Position numbers and translations under genes: made by a program
Source: Galeruca laticollis
Lineage: Eukaryota; Arthropoda; Insecta; Coleoptera; Chrysomelidae
Reading direction: 5' to 3'
Assembly (NCBI GenBank): GCA_963921935.1
Contig: OY998176.1
Location: 181,160,445 to 181,224,444 of the forward strand
Length of the DNA: 64,000 bases
In this document: piece after piece, positions 23,601-35,059 of the stretch
How positions within the stretch are numbered: position 1 is the stretch's first letter
Layout of the letters: every line of letters starts with the position of its first letter
Notes under the pieces: model-generated
Databases searched by the model: none
Told to the model about the DNA's origin: nothing
The model's input: the letters and a program-made list of their open reading frames with translations, nothing else

Positions 23601-26582
23601 TGACTTCTCCAACTAACTCAACTATTATCTGGAAATTGACGATATTCCTTGGAAATTCTTCACTGCTACGGATCAACTGACTTCAAATTAAGTTACTCAA
23701 GCCATTCAACCAATAATCAAATATTCTTTTCCTAAGTTCTTATCCTTTAAATGTAATGGAAGTTAGAGCCCATTTACGTATTCTGCTTACTGCGACATTC
23801 AAATTTCCTCGCAAAGCAAGAAACCTCTCCAGCCTCTAGTAGTATAATTTTTGGCATACCCTAGATGTTAAATTATATTTTCTGGTGATTCCAGAATTGT
23901 TTCTTCCGATTCCATTGTTTTCAGCATAATCATTAGAAGAAGCCAAATTATTTTCGACTAATATATAAGAATAAGGAATTTTTTTGAGTATTCGTATAAA
24001 TTCTGAATTATTTCTGTTTTTTTGGCTTTTTTATTATTACAATGAAAATGTAAAACCAACATTTACAAATCGGATTAGAATTTCGCTTAAATTGTTCTGT
24101 ACTATTTTATGAATAATAGCTTTCTCATTTTTATGTGCACAGATAATTACTCTTTTTCTTCTTAATTCGATTGTTTCAATAATTTTTGTATTGAAGATAT
24201 CCGTATTCTGTATTTTATGGTTAGTGCTATTTAATGTTATTATGATATTTTGATGACTTTTCAATCTAGTTAATTAATAACTATTATGTGTCGAATAATA
24301 TGATAAGTATCACTTTTAAACAAATAAATCTTCTCAAATAACAATTAGTAGATTCGTTTTATATGCATCAGAGTAGTATACACATACTTTTACACTTGTT
24401 GAAGGCTACGGAGCAAATATATGTATAAATGCATGCTAATCGAACGCCATTGCTTCCACATTATTTGAATATGAAAAACCATAACTTGTATCTACTACAG
24501 TTGACGCGCAAAATTTTGCCAGATTTTTCTTTATTCTGTCATGTGAATGTTCATAGAACTGTCTGGGTTGGTGAGTTTTTGATAAAAATATCAATTAAAT
24601 TGTATTGCATGGTGCAACCGTATCAACAATAACTGTAAACTTGAAAAAGACTGGTTTCATCCCATTATTAATAATTTTTTCACAATTTTTGATCATGCTA
24701 CTGATTTCTTTAGATTTGAAATATATTGTGATCATTGAGTTGCTGGAAATATTCAGAACCGTAATATAAAAGCTTTTTATGCTTAAAACCATCTCACGGT
24801 TTCCACACTCCTTCACTTCTTCACACCTAGTCTACAAACTTATTTGTACTTACTACAGAGCAATCAATATTGTCTTGACAAACCTGAAAATTAAAATTAA
24901 CTATTACTTCTAGTTGATTTTATTAGAACAGAATAAATGGAATATCAATTGATTATATATGATCTTGACCCCCATTTCAGATTCCAAGGGTAGCATCTAT
25001 CCCTCCTAATAATTTGAACCACGAGTGCTACAAATATTCATTTAAGGTTACCCTTGAAAATAAAATAGACCTGTTTTTTCGACTTCCCATATTATTTTCT
25101 GGGAGGAAAATATTAAGGATGGGAATGTTTCCAAATTTAATGTATAACGTTTTTTTATACAATATTTTGACGTTTTGGCTTAACTTTGACTATATCAATT
25201 AAGGCTGTATTAAAAATTAGAGGAACAAAAGCAATTTAAGCAATAGTACATTGTATATCTAGGAGGAAAAGCTGAACATTCCCTGACGACTGGAAAAATT
25301 GCCTGTCGAGGCGCCAGCCGAGACTGGCAATACGAAGTCTGGGAATATGGCTTTTCTTTCCTACGAGGTAAACATACTATTTTTCCAAGATTCATTCAAA
25401 AGACATGAATTATTACAAAAGGCTTCTTGACATTTTTCATTATTATACATTTCAGTCACAAATAAAGGAGGACATGAAACATATGTTTCATAACCATGGA
25501 AACAAAGTAATATTGAATAGTCAAAGTTCTTAAAAGCAAAAGAAAAATGTAAAATAATGAGTGAGGATTACTGTTCCATTTCTGGACCTCACGAAAGCTG
25601 TGAATACTGCTTCATGGGACTCGATGCTAACAAAATCCAGAGAAAAATCTAACTATGCATATACTAGTTTCATTGGATATCATAGAAATGAAAATGCAAG
25701 TTCATTGTCATAAAATGTTATGAGCAAACTATATTGTTTTCTAAAAGACTAGTCCTTAGCCATTTTTTAATTCAAAATCTACTGTGTCGAAATTATATAT
25801 CTTCACAGTGCAAATAGTTGTATTAAGTATCAAGAACGATAAGGACAGTTTACCGATGGAAGACAATGTTTTGTCTGACATCGGTAATTCCTTTACGTTA
25901 GTGATCCTGATATCATTTTTTACCCGATTGGAGTAAGCGAAATTTATTTGAAACTATGCAGATATAAATTTCTTCTTCCTTAATAATGCTGAGACCATGG
26001 TAACTAGACCAACTACTATTATATTAGGTGGCTTTTCTGTAGTTGCTATGTTTATGACAGATGAAAATAAATTTGCTCATGACAAGCAGTAATTTAGTGT
26101 TATTTGAATCATTATTTTTAAAAAACAACAAACATCATTAAAATGAGTGATTCCAACAATAAAAATTCAGACATAGAAGAATCTTGAAGTATTGAATGTT
26201 CGGCAAAAATACCGAAAAAATCAAAATTTCCATATCAAAATTGTAACAAAACTTGTTAGTATGAACGAAAAAAAATTGTTAACATATTTTGTTCAGAGAA
26301 CTAAACTCCTAAAAGCCACTGGAAGATTATAGGCTTAGTATTCAATATTGAACAGCATTATTATTTTATATGGTTGTATTGATATTACGACAAAATTTTC
26401 AAATTAAGCTCCTGACGAAGTATTTTTAATTGGTAACGTATGTTCAGATCACTTGTAGAATGTGAGCAATAATTGTACTATATATTCTATGAATTTTTAG
26501 GTGGAAGTGATATTAGGAATAACTGGCGCTTGTAGCAGATTGTATTTTGATATTCTTATAGTTAGTGATGAATTTATTTATA
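20641..26582. other. long stretch without recognised genes
   Basis: About 6 kb of AT-rich sequence. At 21601-21611 GAATCACCCTG followed by TA looks like one end of a mariner-like element with no partner found. A 94-codon minus-strand frame at 23245-23529 (begins MMEEYKIPLDYEVHK) has a mixed amino-acid composition and could be an old coding exon, but I recognise no family. Open frames at 24037-24264, 24429-24632 and 25014-25202 look random. A G+C-richer patch lies at about 25265-25350. Confidence 0.4.
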
Positions 26583-27211
26583 CAGTGGGGTCCTAAAGTA
26601 ACGGATAGACTAATTTTTCAAGTAATTATGCATGCAAATCAAAATTTTTGTATATGGAACTACACTTTCTGAACAAAATTATGCATCTTCCCCTTCGAAC
26701 CACTAGCGGTGATAACTATCCCTACAGAAATCTTGAATGGAAAAGGGTAGCGTGTGATAACTCATTTGAAAATATTTTCTTTTCAGAAATATAGCACTCT
26801 ATAATTTTTGGATGTGGATACTCAAGAAAAAGTAATTATATTACATACAAACAAATACAGAAATAGAATCGGATCGTTTCATGACATTTCAATGTCACAA
26901 AAAAATCAAACGTTTTTTAAATTTATTTTAGTGAGCAAGAGTTGGTTATAATTATTTGTTACTGATCATTTGATTACGAATATCTGGTCATTAACTCATT
27001 TTTTCAAATGAGCTTCTCCATTGGAGTGGGTGATAAACAATGATGCATTCTGAGGTATGCAGATTATTCAATAATAAGTTGGTATCCTTACCATCACATT
27101 TCTCAGTCTAAGGTGAATAGAATAGAACAAAAATTCCGTAAATTTGTTACTGTCAAAGATCTTCCCAAACCTAGGAGATCAAAATTGAATGAAGAGAAGA
27201 AATTGTATATA

Positions 27212-27249
27212 CAGGGTTATTACAAAAGAATCATCGAGTTTGACAAAGC
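27212..27249 (+). repeat. left TIR of mariner-like element B
   Basis: About 38 bp starting CAGGGTTATTAC, preceded by TA. Confidence 0.9.
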
Positions 27250-27264
27250 TATAATTCGAAAAGT

Positions 27265-28408
27265 ATGACAGATACAACAATAAATGACATGTCTATAGCC
27301 AGCTACAACCTCTACGTTTATAACACGCGCCCAAGTTACGTCCGCATTACCCAAAATGGCGACTATGAGCAAAAATCATTTTGTGTCTTAGAACACGCGC
27401 GATGTTTCTCGGTTGTTACAGTGCAGCATGCATTCGAACGGAAATACGAAATTGTTCCTCCAGATCATCACAGCATTCTACGATAGTATCGACAATTCAA
27501 GACCACAGGTGTACTTGCTAAACGTAAAGGGCCCGGAAGACCACGAGTGTCAGACAGAACAGTGGATGCGGTTAGACAATGTTTTGTGCGTCCGCCACAA
27601 CAATCAATCAGTCAAGCAGGCCGTGCACTTGATATTCCGCGGCAAACTGTGTGGAAAGTTTTGCGGAAGCGATTACGATTCAAACCGTACCATATACAGA
27701 TGGTGCAAAAGTTACGACAAGGCGACTGTGTCAAACGAACTCAGTTTTGCAATAACATGCAGGAAGCAATGGAGGATGACGGATTTGCTAACCGTCTGGT
27801 GTTCGGTGACAAAGCAACGTTTCATTTAAGTGGCAAGGTGAACCGTCACAATATTCGGATATGGGGCACGGAAAATCCTAATGAAATTGTTCAACATGGA
27901 AGGAATTCTCAAAAATTGAATGTTTTGTGTGACGTATCCAGCACAAAAGTGTATATACCATTTTTCTTTCATGAAAAAACTGTGACCGGTATGTCGTACC
28001 TCGATATGTTGCAACTGTGGTTATTTGGACAACTGACGGCTGATTCCAACAACTTTATATACCAATAAGGTGGAGCCCTACCACACTGGCATCATGAAGT
28101 GCGTCGGTATCTAAACGAGGAACTCCCTCGGCGTTGGATAGGCCGTTGTGCTGCAAACGATTTAATATTGTTTGCGTGGCCTCCCAATTCTCCTGATATT
28201 ACACCGTGCGATTTTTATTTTTTAAGGTACATTAACGACATGGTCTCCGTACCACCACTACCTACAACACTGGCTGAGCTCAGAAGACATATTACTGATG
28301 AATTAACAGTATCGACCTAGATACATTGCAGCGTGTATGGGCTGAACTGGACTATCGTTTAGACATCTGTCGCGTGACTCAAGGAGCCCACATTGAACAT
28401 TTGTAATG
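27265..28408 (+). pseudogene. Tc1/mariner-superfamily transposase (element B)
   Basis: A mostly single-frame transposase. N-terminal HTH domains: QKSFCVLEHARCFSVVTVQ...ILR, then a GRP-type linker (KRKGPGRPRVSDRTVDAV) and IPRQTVWKVLRKRLRFKPY. Catalytic part: LVFGDKATFHLSG (first Asp), VNRHNIRIWGTENP, FFFHEKTVTGMSYLDML, then at 28066-28071 a stop plus Gly where the family has Gln-Asp (second catalytic Asp lost), ELPRRWIGR, and WPPNSPDITPCDFYFL (third Asp). Lesions: TAG at 27484 for a conserved Trp, TAA at 28066, and a frameshift near 28310-28320 before RVWAELDYRLDI. 46 residues separate the second and final (PCDF) catalytic positions. Confidence 0.9.
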
Positions 28409-28483
28409 CGCTAAAACTTTCATGTTTTCTCTGTCTACTAACATATAATTTACCATTCTCGTTGTAATATTAACTGAAATACA

Positions 28484-28521
28484 GTTTTGTCAAACCCGAT
28501 GATTCTTTTGCAGTAACCCTG
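28484..28521 (-). repeat. right TIR of mariner-like element B
   Basis: Reverse complement of the left TIR with a few differences, followed by TA. Confidence 0.9.
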
Positions 28522-28559
28522 TACATATTGTTAGAAGACTAGGAGTAGTTGGTGATAAT

Positions 28560-29160
28560 GATGAAAGTGGAACATCTGTATTGATAATTTTGGAAAAAGA
28601 GAAATACAATCCATTTCATTCAGGAACTGAATGACGATGATCCTGATAGTAAATTAGAATTTTGTGATACTTACGAATAGATGTCAACGTAATCTGATGG
28701 TCTACAAAAATATCCTCTTCTCCAATGAGGCAACGTTTACCCTACATGGAACGGCGAACAAGAAAAATAGTCGATAGTGGAGTACGCAAAATCAGCACTG
28801 GATGAGGGAAGTATCATAGTAAAGTGAACTTTGCGCTGACGTAATAAATAACAGAATAATTGGACCATATTTTTTGAATGGACATTAACTGGAGCAATTT
28901 ACTTAGATTTTTCAGAAAATATTCTACTATCTGACTTTTTCTCACAATGTCCACCCCGCAGACATTAATAGAAATATTTGGTTCCAGCAAGGTGGATCTA
29001 CACTACATTATGCTGCAGCAGAATGAGTTTTTCTCATTCAAGTTTTTCCGCATCAATTGATCGATGGACGTGCAAAATGGAATGGCCACCACGTTCTTGC
29101 ATCCTGAGTCCACTGGATTATATTTTGTCGAAATACTTGAACCAACTAATATTGATGATT
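28560..29160 (+). pseudogene. mariner-like transposase A, C-terminal part
   Basis: Continuation of the element A transposase after the nested insertion. Two catalytic Asp positions are replaced (SNEATF for SDEATF, QQGG for QQDG), and stops and frame changes are common. The end resembles NIDDLKHI of the family. It would not be functional. Confidence 0.7.
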
Positions 29161-29165
29161 TGAAA

Positions 29166-29460
29166 CATATTTGACTACTCGAAAGCTTTTGGCACTCTCA
29201 ATCACAATCTACTTTTTTCGATCCTATCATATAGTGGTTTGGACATTAAAGCTGTAGATTTATTGAAATCTTATCTGTCCATGAGAAGTCAAGCTGTAAA
29301 AAATGGAGAAAGTGAATCAAGTTTTTTATCTGTGTGTACCGGAGTGCCCCAAGGATCAATATTGGGCCCAATACTCTTCTCTATTCACATATCGAATTTT
29401 CCAGATATTTTCTTTTCTTGTATATGTAATAAACACGGGATATGACATAGAAAATTTTAA
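29166..29460 (+). pseudogene. LINE reverse transcriptase fragment
   Basis: A short piece of a CR1/jockey-like RT: DYSKAFGTLNHNLLFSILSY (motif A region; family D-SKAFD), LKSYLSMRSQAVKNGES, VCTGVPQGSILGPILFSIHI (motif B, GVPQGSILGP) and NFPDIFF. It joins the end of mariner A abruptly and stops before the catalytic YADD. The CR1-like 3' end at 34150 has a matching style, but whether it is the same family is unproven. Confidence 0.85.
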
Positions 29461-30373
29461 GAACGCCCTATATAGACAAATTTTTCTTAATTCGAAATAA
29501 TTATTAATTGTTGACCTCAACGAAAGGAAATATTACAAACAAAAATGTGTTATTGCAAGGTTAACAAAACATTTTAGATTACGATTATGTCATGCTTGTT
29601 TACTATATACGTTACGAGTAAGAAAACAATGATATTGAAAACTAACCTTCACACAAGGTAAAATTTAGAATAAATAACGAAAAAATTGGAATCAAAGGAG
29701 AGAAAGTATCTCTCCCCCGGAGAGGCAAGTCTAAGTATTGACGGGCCCTTCACACCCCAACAGTAATAGTATGCAGTTTGTGACTAGTGATATTCCAAAA
29801 CGTAAGTTTTTAACGTACAATTATTTTATTATATTGTGTATTGATCTGTGATATTATATTTTCTTTGACTTAACCGGGTATCCCGAAATAGGTAAGGGAC
29901 CCCACAGTATTTTTCGGTCATATCTAGTGTTTCATATATATCAGCGCCCCTCATCTACTGGTAGAGCCTAAACAGTTATAGGTATTAATCTTATGTTCAG
30001 GGACCATTTCCCTATATATCTTCTTTTGTTTATTTGATTATAGCGCACAGATATTTATATTGTACCAGGGATCATATTTAGTCCTACCTTAAAGTATCAA
30101 CTGATAACTTTTTAAGTCATATTCCCGGACATCCAGATACCAGAGACATCATAATTAATTTTCTGAATTTTGTTGATATAGATTGTATTCTGTAATTATT
30201 TTCCTCTCTCTTCGAGAAACGTAATCAGAGTTAGAAATAAGAGATAAATATTTTCTTTTTTCATGTATTTTACCAGTCGATTAAATCTCACAAGATCCGT
30301 AATTATTTCTTTCCAATCCCAGAAATTTTGGCAATATAGATATAGGGTTTACAGGAATCATATTTGATCCGAT
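29461..30373. other. no recognised gene
   Basis: AT-rich DNA. It includes a short perfect hairpin CTCTCCCCCGGAGAG (about 29711-29725). It may hold the 5' part of the repeat element that starts at 30374. Confidence 0.35.
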
Positions 30374-31138
30374 TCATAAAGTTTCGTTTGATTTCTATTT
30401 ATTGCCTTAATTTTTGTGGAGGATATCCAACATAATTATTAGGTGTATAGAGGTTAAGTACCAAAAGTCATTCCGTTTGGTATTCTTTTATTTATGTAGT
30501 GTATATCACGTAGGCTATCCAAAAGTCAGGAGAAAGCCGCGTATATTATAATTATTAGATTTCAAAGCGTACGTATATCGTTTTAATAATTTTTTTGAAA
30601 TATATGCTTGTACATATTTTAACCTTTCAGTTTATTTCCTTAACCTCAACCCTCACCACCCCCGTACCAGTCAAATAGGACGGGCCGACTCAACCTGCAC
30701 TACAAACTCGGTCTTGGCACACTGTATAAGCCCACGACGAACTTGATCGCTCGAGCCAGGAACAGCCCCTCCCTCGAGGTAATCTCGCAGGGAGACTCCT
30801 GGTTCTACATTTTGTGCCGCGAGGCACTGGTGACAGCACGTTGCAACTATTTTTTTTGTTCTTTGGATAGGAGTATACAGTAGGGCCTTCCGGTTACTAC
30901 CAACAGAGAAAAAGGCCACCCGACGGATTACCGATCCCATTACACTGGTGTCAAATAAGGATAATTCCGACTCGGTTACATTTACCAAGACAATACCCGG
31001 ACGGTGGTCATCAAAAAAAAATACCAATAGGACGGAATTGAGAAGTATTACACTGGTGACAGCGGATTTGGCAGCAACATCGGCTGGGTAAATCTCTGCT
31101 TCACCAACAGAAGAAAAAAGGAACTACCCATTTATCAG
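30374..31138. repeat. long direct repeat, copy 1 (LTR-like)
   Basis: About 765 bp that recurs at 33357-34149 in the same orientation with a few percent divergence and small indels. Both copies end at GGAACTACCCATTTATCAG. The spacing and body suggest long terminal repeats of a non-autonomous element or a duplicated leader, but I cannot see TG...CA ends or matching target duplications. Open frames on the minus strand (30671-31027 and its counterpart) are not recognisable proteins. Confidence 0.8.
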
Positions 31139-33356
31139 AGTGGTGACAGCGGTGGGATACAACCATTTTCTCTCGGAGAGGTAATAACAGTTGACTAGAA
31201 CCACACCTCACGAGCGGTGACAAGCGGTTCAGCAGCCATACCCAGGAGGGAAACTGATGGATCACCACCAGGGTCTACTATAGCGTAACATAGAGCCTTC
31301 GGGACCACAGCTTCTGCTAGATCAAGACTAGTGTGCGTGGTGAAGAGCCACATCCTGCACGAGGTGTCACTGCCGGCACAAAACACACTGGATCTAGACC
31401 AGAGAAGGTCGAAAAACAATCCTACTCAGCCACACCGGTTGAGTTGATCATTTCTTCACCGTAATAATATGGATAATACCGATCCATTTATTACACTGGT
31501 GACAACGGTGTTCCAGATACCAAGTCCGTACGACAGGGAGCTACAAGAGGGGAAGTCTTACCCAATCAGCAATCCTTTGTTTTCATTATTCCGATTAAAC
31601 TACCCATTTCAGGCATCGTAGAAGCCCAAAAGGTAGGAGTAGATAGTTAAGTTCAATTAGATTGATTAACGCTTTACAAATTTCACCTACATAAGTAAGA
31701 TGATTACATTCGCCAAATACTTGATTTTTAATTTCCTAAGTTATTCAGTGCGTATTTATATCACAAAATAAATATTGCAACATTCGTTTAATCGAATTTA
31801 ATATATAATTAAAGTAGTATAAGTTACAACCAGGTATATTCGCTTAGTCATTTATTTTTTCATAAGTACCTAGTCATAATTATATCGCGGAAAAAATATA
31901 TATTCTTTTCAAACGAACGTTGAAACCAAATCTAATTTTAATACATAAACAAAAGTAAGAAGCATTTAGGCAACGTATGAAATTTCAACAGCACACATAC
32001 AAGGAAAAAATGCGCGGAGTCAGCAACAAGCTTCCGCAAAAGACCAGAATATCGATATAAAATATAGTACGGAGGATAGCATCACTTTGAGAAGTAGAAA
32101 TTGTTAACGGGAATTTTGTTTTACTTCGATTGACGAACGGATTATTTTCAACTAAACCAATCATTCGATTTCATAAATAAACTAGACATTATCTAACTTA
32201 GAAGAGGTTAACGATGTGAGGAAAAATTTGTTAGGAGAACATTCATACATTAAAAGCTAAATATTAAACTAAATTAGGGTATGACGATTTTGTTCTGGGC
32301 TAATTACAGTGGAAAATACTAGATGTACAACACACTCGCCGGAAGCCAATGAATTTGGGAAATTGCTAAAGCACATGAAGCGTGTCTTGGACGTTACTGA
32401 GGATAATTCAGTTGTATGCATGGTAAAGAGAGACGTTTTCATAAGGTTGTTTATTGTATACTATCATGCCCCGACAATATATAGAAGATTTCAGTGGCCA
32501 AGAGTTGCCAAAGTGTATAAAAAATAGTCGTACCGAAAGAGTACTATAAGAGGAATAATACAGTGGCCAAAAGCGCTAAGGTATAGGAGACAGACGTACC
32601 AAAAGAAGTACGACACAAGGATATGGGAAATAGCGCAGTGGCAGAAAGTGCCAAGGCATTAATGACGTGCGAAAGACACGTAACAGTGGAATTATAGAAA
32701 TTATATGGAATAATACAGTGGCCAAAAGCGCCAAGGTATATGAACATAAGACGTGCAAAAAGAAGTACGCCATAAGGATAGGTAAAATAATGCAGTGGCA
32801 AAAAGTGCCAAGGCATAGGGACTAAAGACGTGTAAGGAAAACACGCGACAGTTGAATTACAGAAATTATAGCGGCCGCAGTATCCAAAGAAAAAAATAAA
32901 TAGAATCAAGGAGTACTCCAAACAGGGATTACGGAGCATATAAGGTTCAAAGGAACCAGATACAATAAAGATAAGATGAAATGAGAATTACAGGTGACAC
33001 AATAAACATAAGTAACAAAGAGGAGAAAAAAAACTACAGAGACACAGGCTAACAGAGTAAGAAAGGAATAACTAAAACTAGTAAATCCAACATTTAATCC
33101 CAAAACAAAATCAAGTCGCAAATAGATATTGTAGATAGTAGCTTTAAAATTTGTGAAAGATTAACCCCAAGATAAAATAGCGTAACACAGAACGTCACAA
33201 TCAAATTGTATATACCAATTCTATTTTTTTACGTGAGTTGCAAATAATTAGTTTTATATTGTCTACAAAGTAAGTTGAATAATAATCAAGTATGTGATAA
33301 AATAGGACAACAACGATAATTGAAACAAACAAATCGTACCGTTGTAAAAAAATTCA
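31139..33356. other. non-coding body between the direct repeats
   Basis: No gag, pol or transposase frame is visible. The left part carries several TGGTGACAGCGG-like motifs. The middle (32491-32850) is an array of alternating short hairpins. The right part is AT-rich and featureless. Confidence 0.6.
32491..32850. repeat. array of alternating small hairpins
   Basis: Five TGGC...GCCA hairpins (TGGC at 32495, 32564, 32639, 32719, 32796) alternate with five CGTxx...xxACG hairpins (at about 32530, 32596, 32667, 32753, 32830). Spacing is 69-80 bp. The second type keeps pairing while its bases change (GTAC/GTAC, GTG/CAC, GTGT/ACAC). There is no ORF in the array. Confidence 0.8.
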
Positions 33357-34149
33357 ATTCATAAAGTTTCGTTCGATTTCTATTAATTGCCTTAATTTTT
33401 GAGGATATCCAACATGATTATTAGGTGTATAGGGTACCATACTCTTACAGGCTAAGTACCAAAAGACATTCCGTTTGTTATTCTTTTATTTATGTAGTGT
33501 ATATCACGTAGGCTAACCAAAAGTCAGGAGAAAGCCGCGTATATTATAATTATTAGATTGCAAAGCGTACGTATATGGTTTTAATAATTTTTTTGTAATA
33601 TATGCTTGTACATATTTTAACCTTTCAGTTTATTTCCTTAACCTCAACCCTCACCAACCCCGTACCAGTCAAATAGGACGGGCCGACTCAACCTGCACTA
33701 CGAACTCGGGCTTAGCACACTGTATAAGCCCAATGAGCCCCACGACGACCTTCATCGCTCGAGCCAGGAACAGCCCCTTCCTCGAGGTAATCCCGCAGGG
33801 AGACTCCTGGTTCTACATTTTGTGCCGCGAGGCACTGGTGACAGCGCGCTGCAACGATTTTTTTGTTCTTTGGATATGAGTGTACAGTAGGGCCTTCCTG
33901 TCACTACCAACAGAGAAAAAGGCCACCCGACGGATTACCGATCCCATTATACTGGTGTCAGATAAGGATAATTCCGACTCGGTTACATTTACCAGGATAA
34001 CACCCGGACGGTGGTCATCAAAAAAAAACAAATACCAATAGGACGGAATTGAGAAGTATAACACTGGTGACAGCGGATTTGTCAGCAACATCGGCTGGGT
34101 AAATCTCTGCTTCACCAACAGAAGGAAAAAGGAACTACCCATTTATCAG
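33357..34149. repeat. long direct repeat, copy 2 (LTR-like)
   Basis: Second copy of the 30374-31138 repeat. It has an extra ~17 bp near 33452 and ~9 bp near 33733. It is cut off exactly at TTTATCAG, where LINE RT sequence begins. Confidence 0.8.
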
Positions 34150-35036
34150 ACATACAACATTACTACGCTGATGATACTCAATTATATATGTCTTTTTCCT
34201 TAGATGAAGCGAATCAAGCGGTAACTGCTATTAATTATGACTTACATAATCTTTATACATTTTCAATCAATCAATGTTTACAGATAAATGCATCTAATAC
34301 TAATGCAATTATTTTTGGAAATAAAGTTGATTCGCAGAAGTTCATTTGATATAAATAGAATACAGAAATTGCAAAACTCATGCCTTAGACTTATATTTGG
34401 TATTCGCAAATTTGAGCATATCAGTCATACATTCAAAATGACAAAATGGTTAAACATGAAAAATCATCGTCAATTGCATTCTACCATGTTTTATCTTAGG
34501 CTCATAAGGGAAGGCTCTCCACCATACCTGTATCATAAAAAAAAATACAGAACTGATGTACATACTCTAAACTTAAGACATAGAAATATTCTCACTACAC
34601 CTCGTCACCATACGGAGTTTTTCGAACGATCGTTTTCTTATTGTATTTCTAAGCGTCTTAATAACTTATCTCACTATTTCAGTTACTCATCACTACATAA
34701 ACTCAAACGAGTTCTTTTTGACTATTATTTTCCTCAACAATAATCAAGTTTTTCGTATTAAAATATTATCCTTCCTTTGTTATTTAATTTGTGAAACTAA
34801 TGTTCTTTGTCTATTAATTTAATGTACTTATGTTTTGTTGTTTTTGCTGTCTGTGGCTTCTTTTTGGGGTTAGTTGGAAGAGCAGATGTATGGTTAATGC
34901 CAAATATATATTACATATTGTACTTTATTAATTATTACATACAAACTGAATCTCGCCCTATCTGTATAAACAAAATGTAATTTTATTTTTTAGTAATTGA
35001 TAATAAAGACTTTTATTATCATTATTATTTTTTTTT
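34150..35036 (+). pseudogene. CR1/L2-like LINE, 3' end
   Basis: Begins inside RT with HYYADDTQLYMSFSLDEA (catalytic YADD) and continues to NAIIFGNK. A second open frame (34288-34743) carries the post-RT region: RIQKLQNSCLRLIFGIRKFEHIS, WLNMKNHRQLHS, PPYLYHKKK, ending LKRVLFDYYFPQQ. About 0.3 kb of 3' UTR follows and ends in an ATT-rich tail (TTTTATTATCATTATTATT) at about 35036. 5'-truncated, as is usual for LINEs; a frame break lies near 34325. Confidence 0.85.
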
Positions 35037-35059
35037 TCTTGGAGCTTCGACTACTTTGG

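Larger units (their letters stand above)
27212..28521 (+). mobile_element. mariner-like element B, both TIRs
   Basis: A 1,310-bp element flanked by TA (27210-27211 and 28522-28523). The left end CAGGGTTATTACAAAAGAAT and the right end (other strand) CAGGGTTACTGCAAAAGAAT match over about 38 bp with a few differences (shared TCATCG-GTTTGACAAA). It contains one transposase frame. Confidence 0.93.
26583..29165 (+). mobile_element. mariner-like element A, interrupted by element B
   Basis: A TIR-like start (CAGTGGGGTCCTAAAG) follows TA at 26581-26582. HTH-region sequence (IEQKFRKFVTVKDLPKPRRSK) lies at about 27110-27200. The frame then breaks at a TA where element B (27212-28521) is inserted. After B, the same protein resumes with VRRLGV, a KEKYNPFH block, ILFSNEATFTLHG (first Asp changed to Asn), NRIIGPYFL and IWFQQGGSTLHYA (second Asp changed to Gly). 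The 3' end is lost: LINE sequence begins at about 29166. Confidence 0.72.

Noticed and set aside
25260..25350. G+C-richer patch with CCTGTCGAGGCGCCAGCC as a possible tRNA or SINE
   Set aside because: I could not fold a cloverleaf or find A/B box promoter elements or a tail.
32544..33121. Minus-strand ORFs in the direct-repeat body as Gag or Env
   Set aside because: They run through the hairpin array and AT-rich sequence, have low-complexity Leu/Phe/Tyr content and show no Gag, protease, RT or Env motif.
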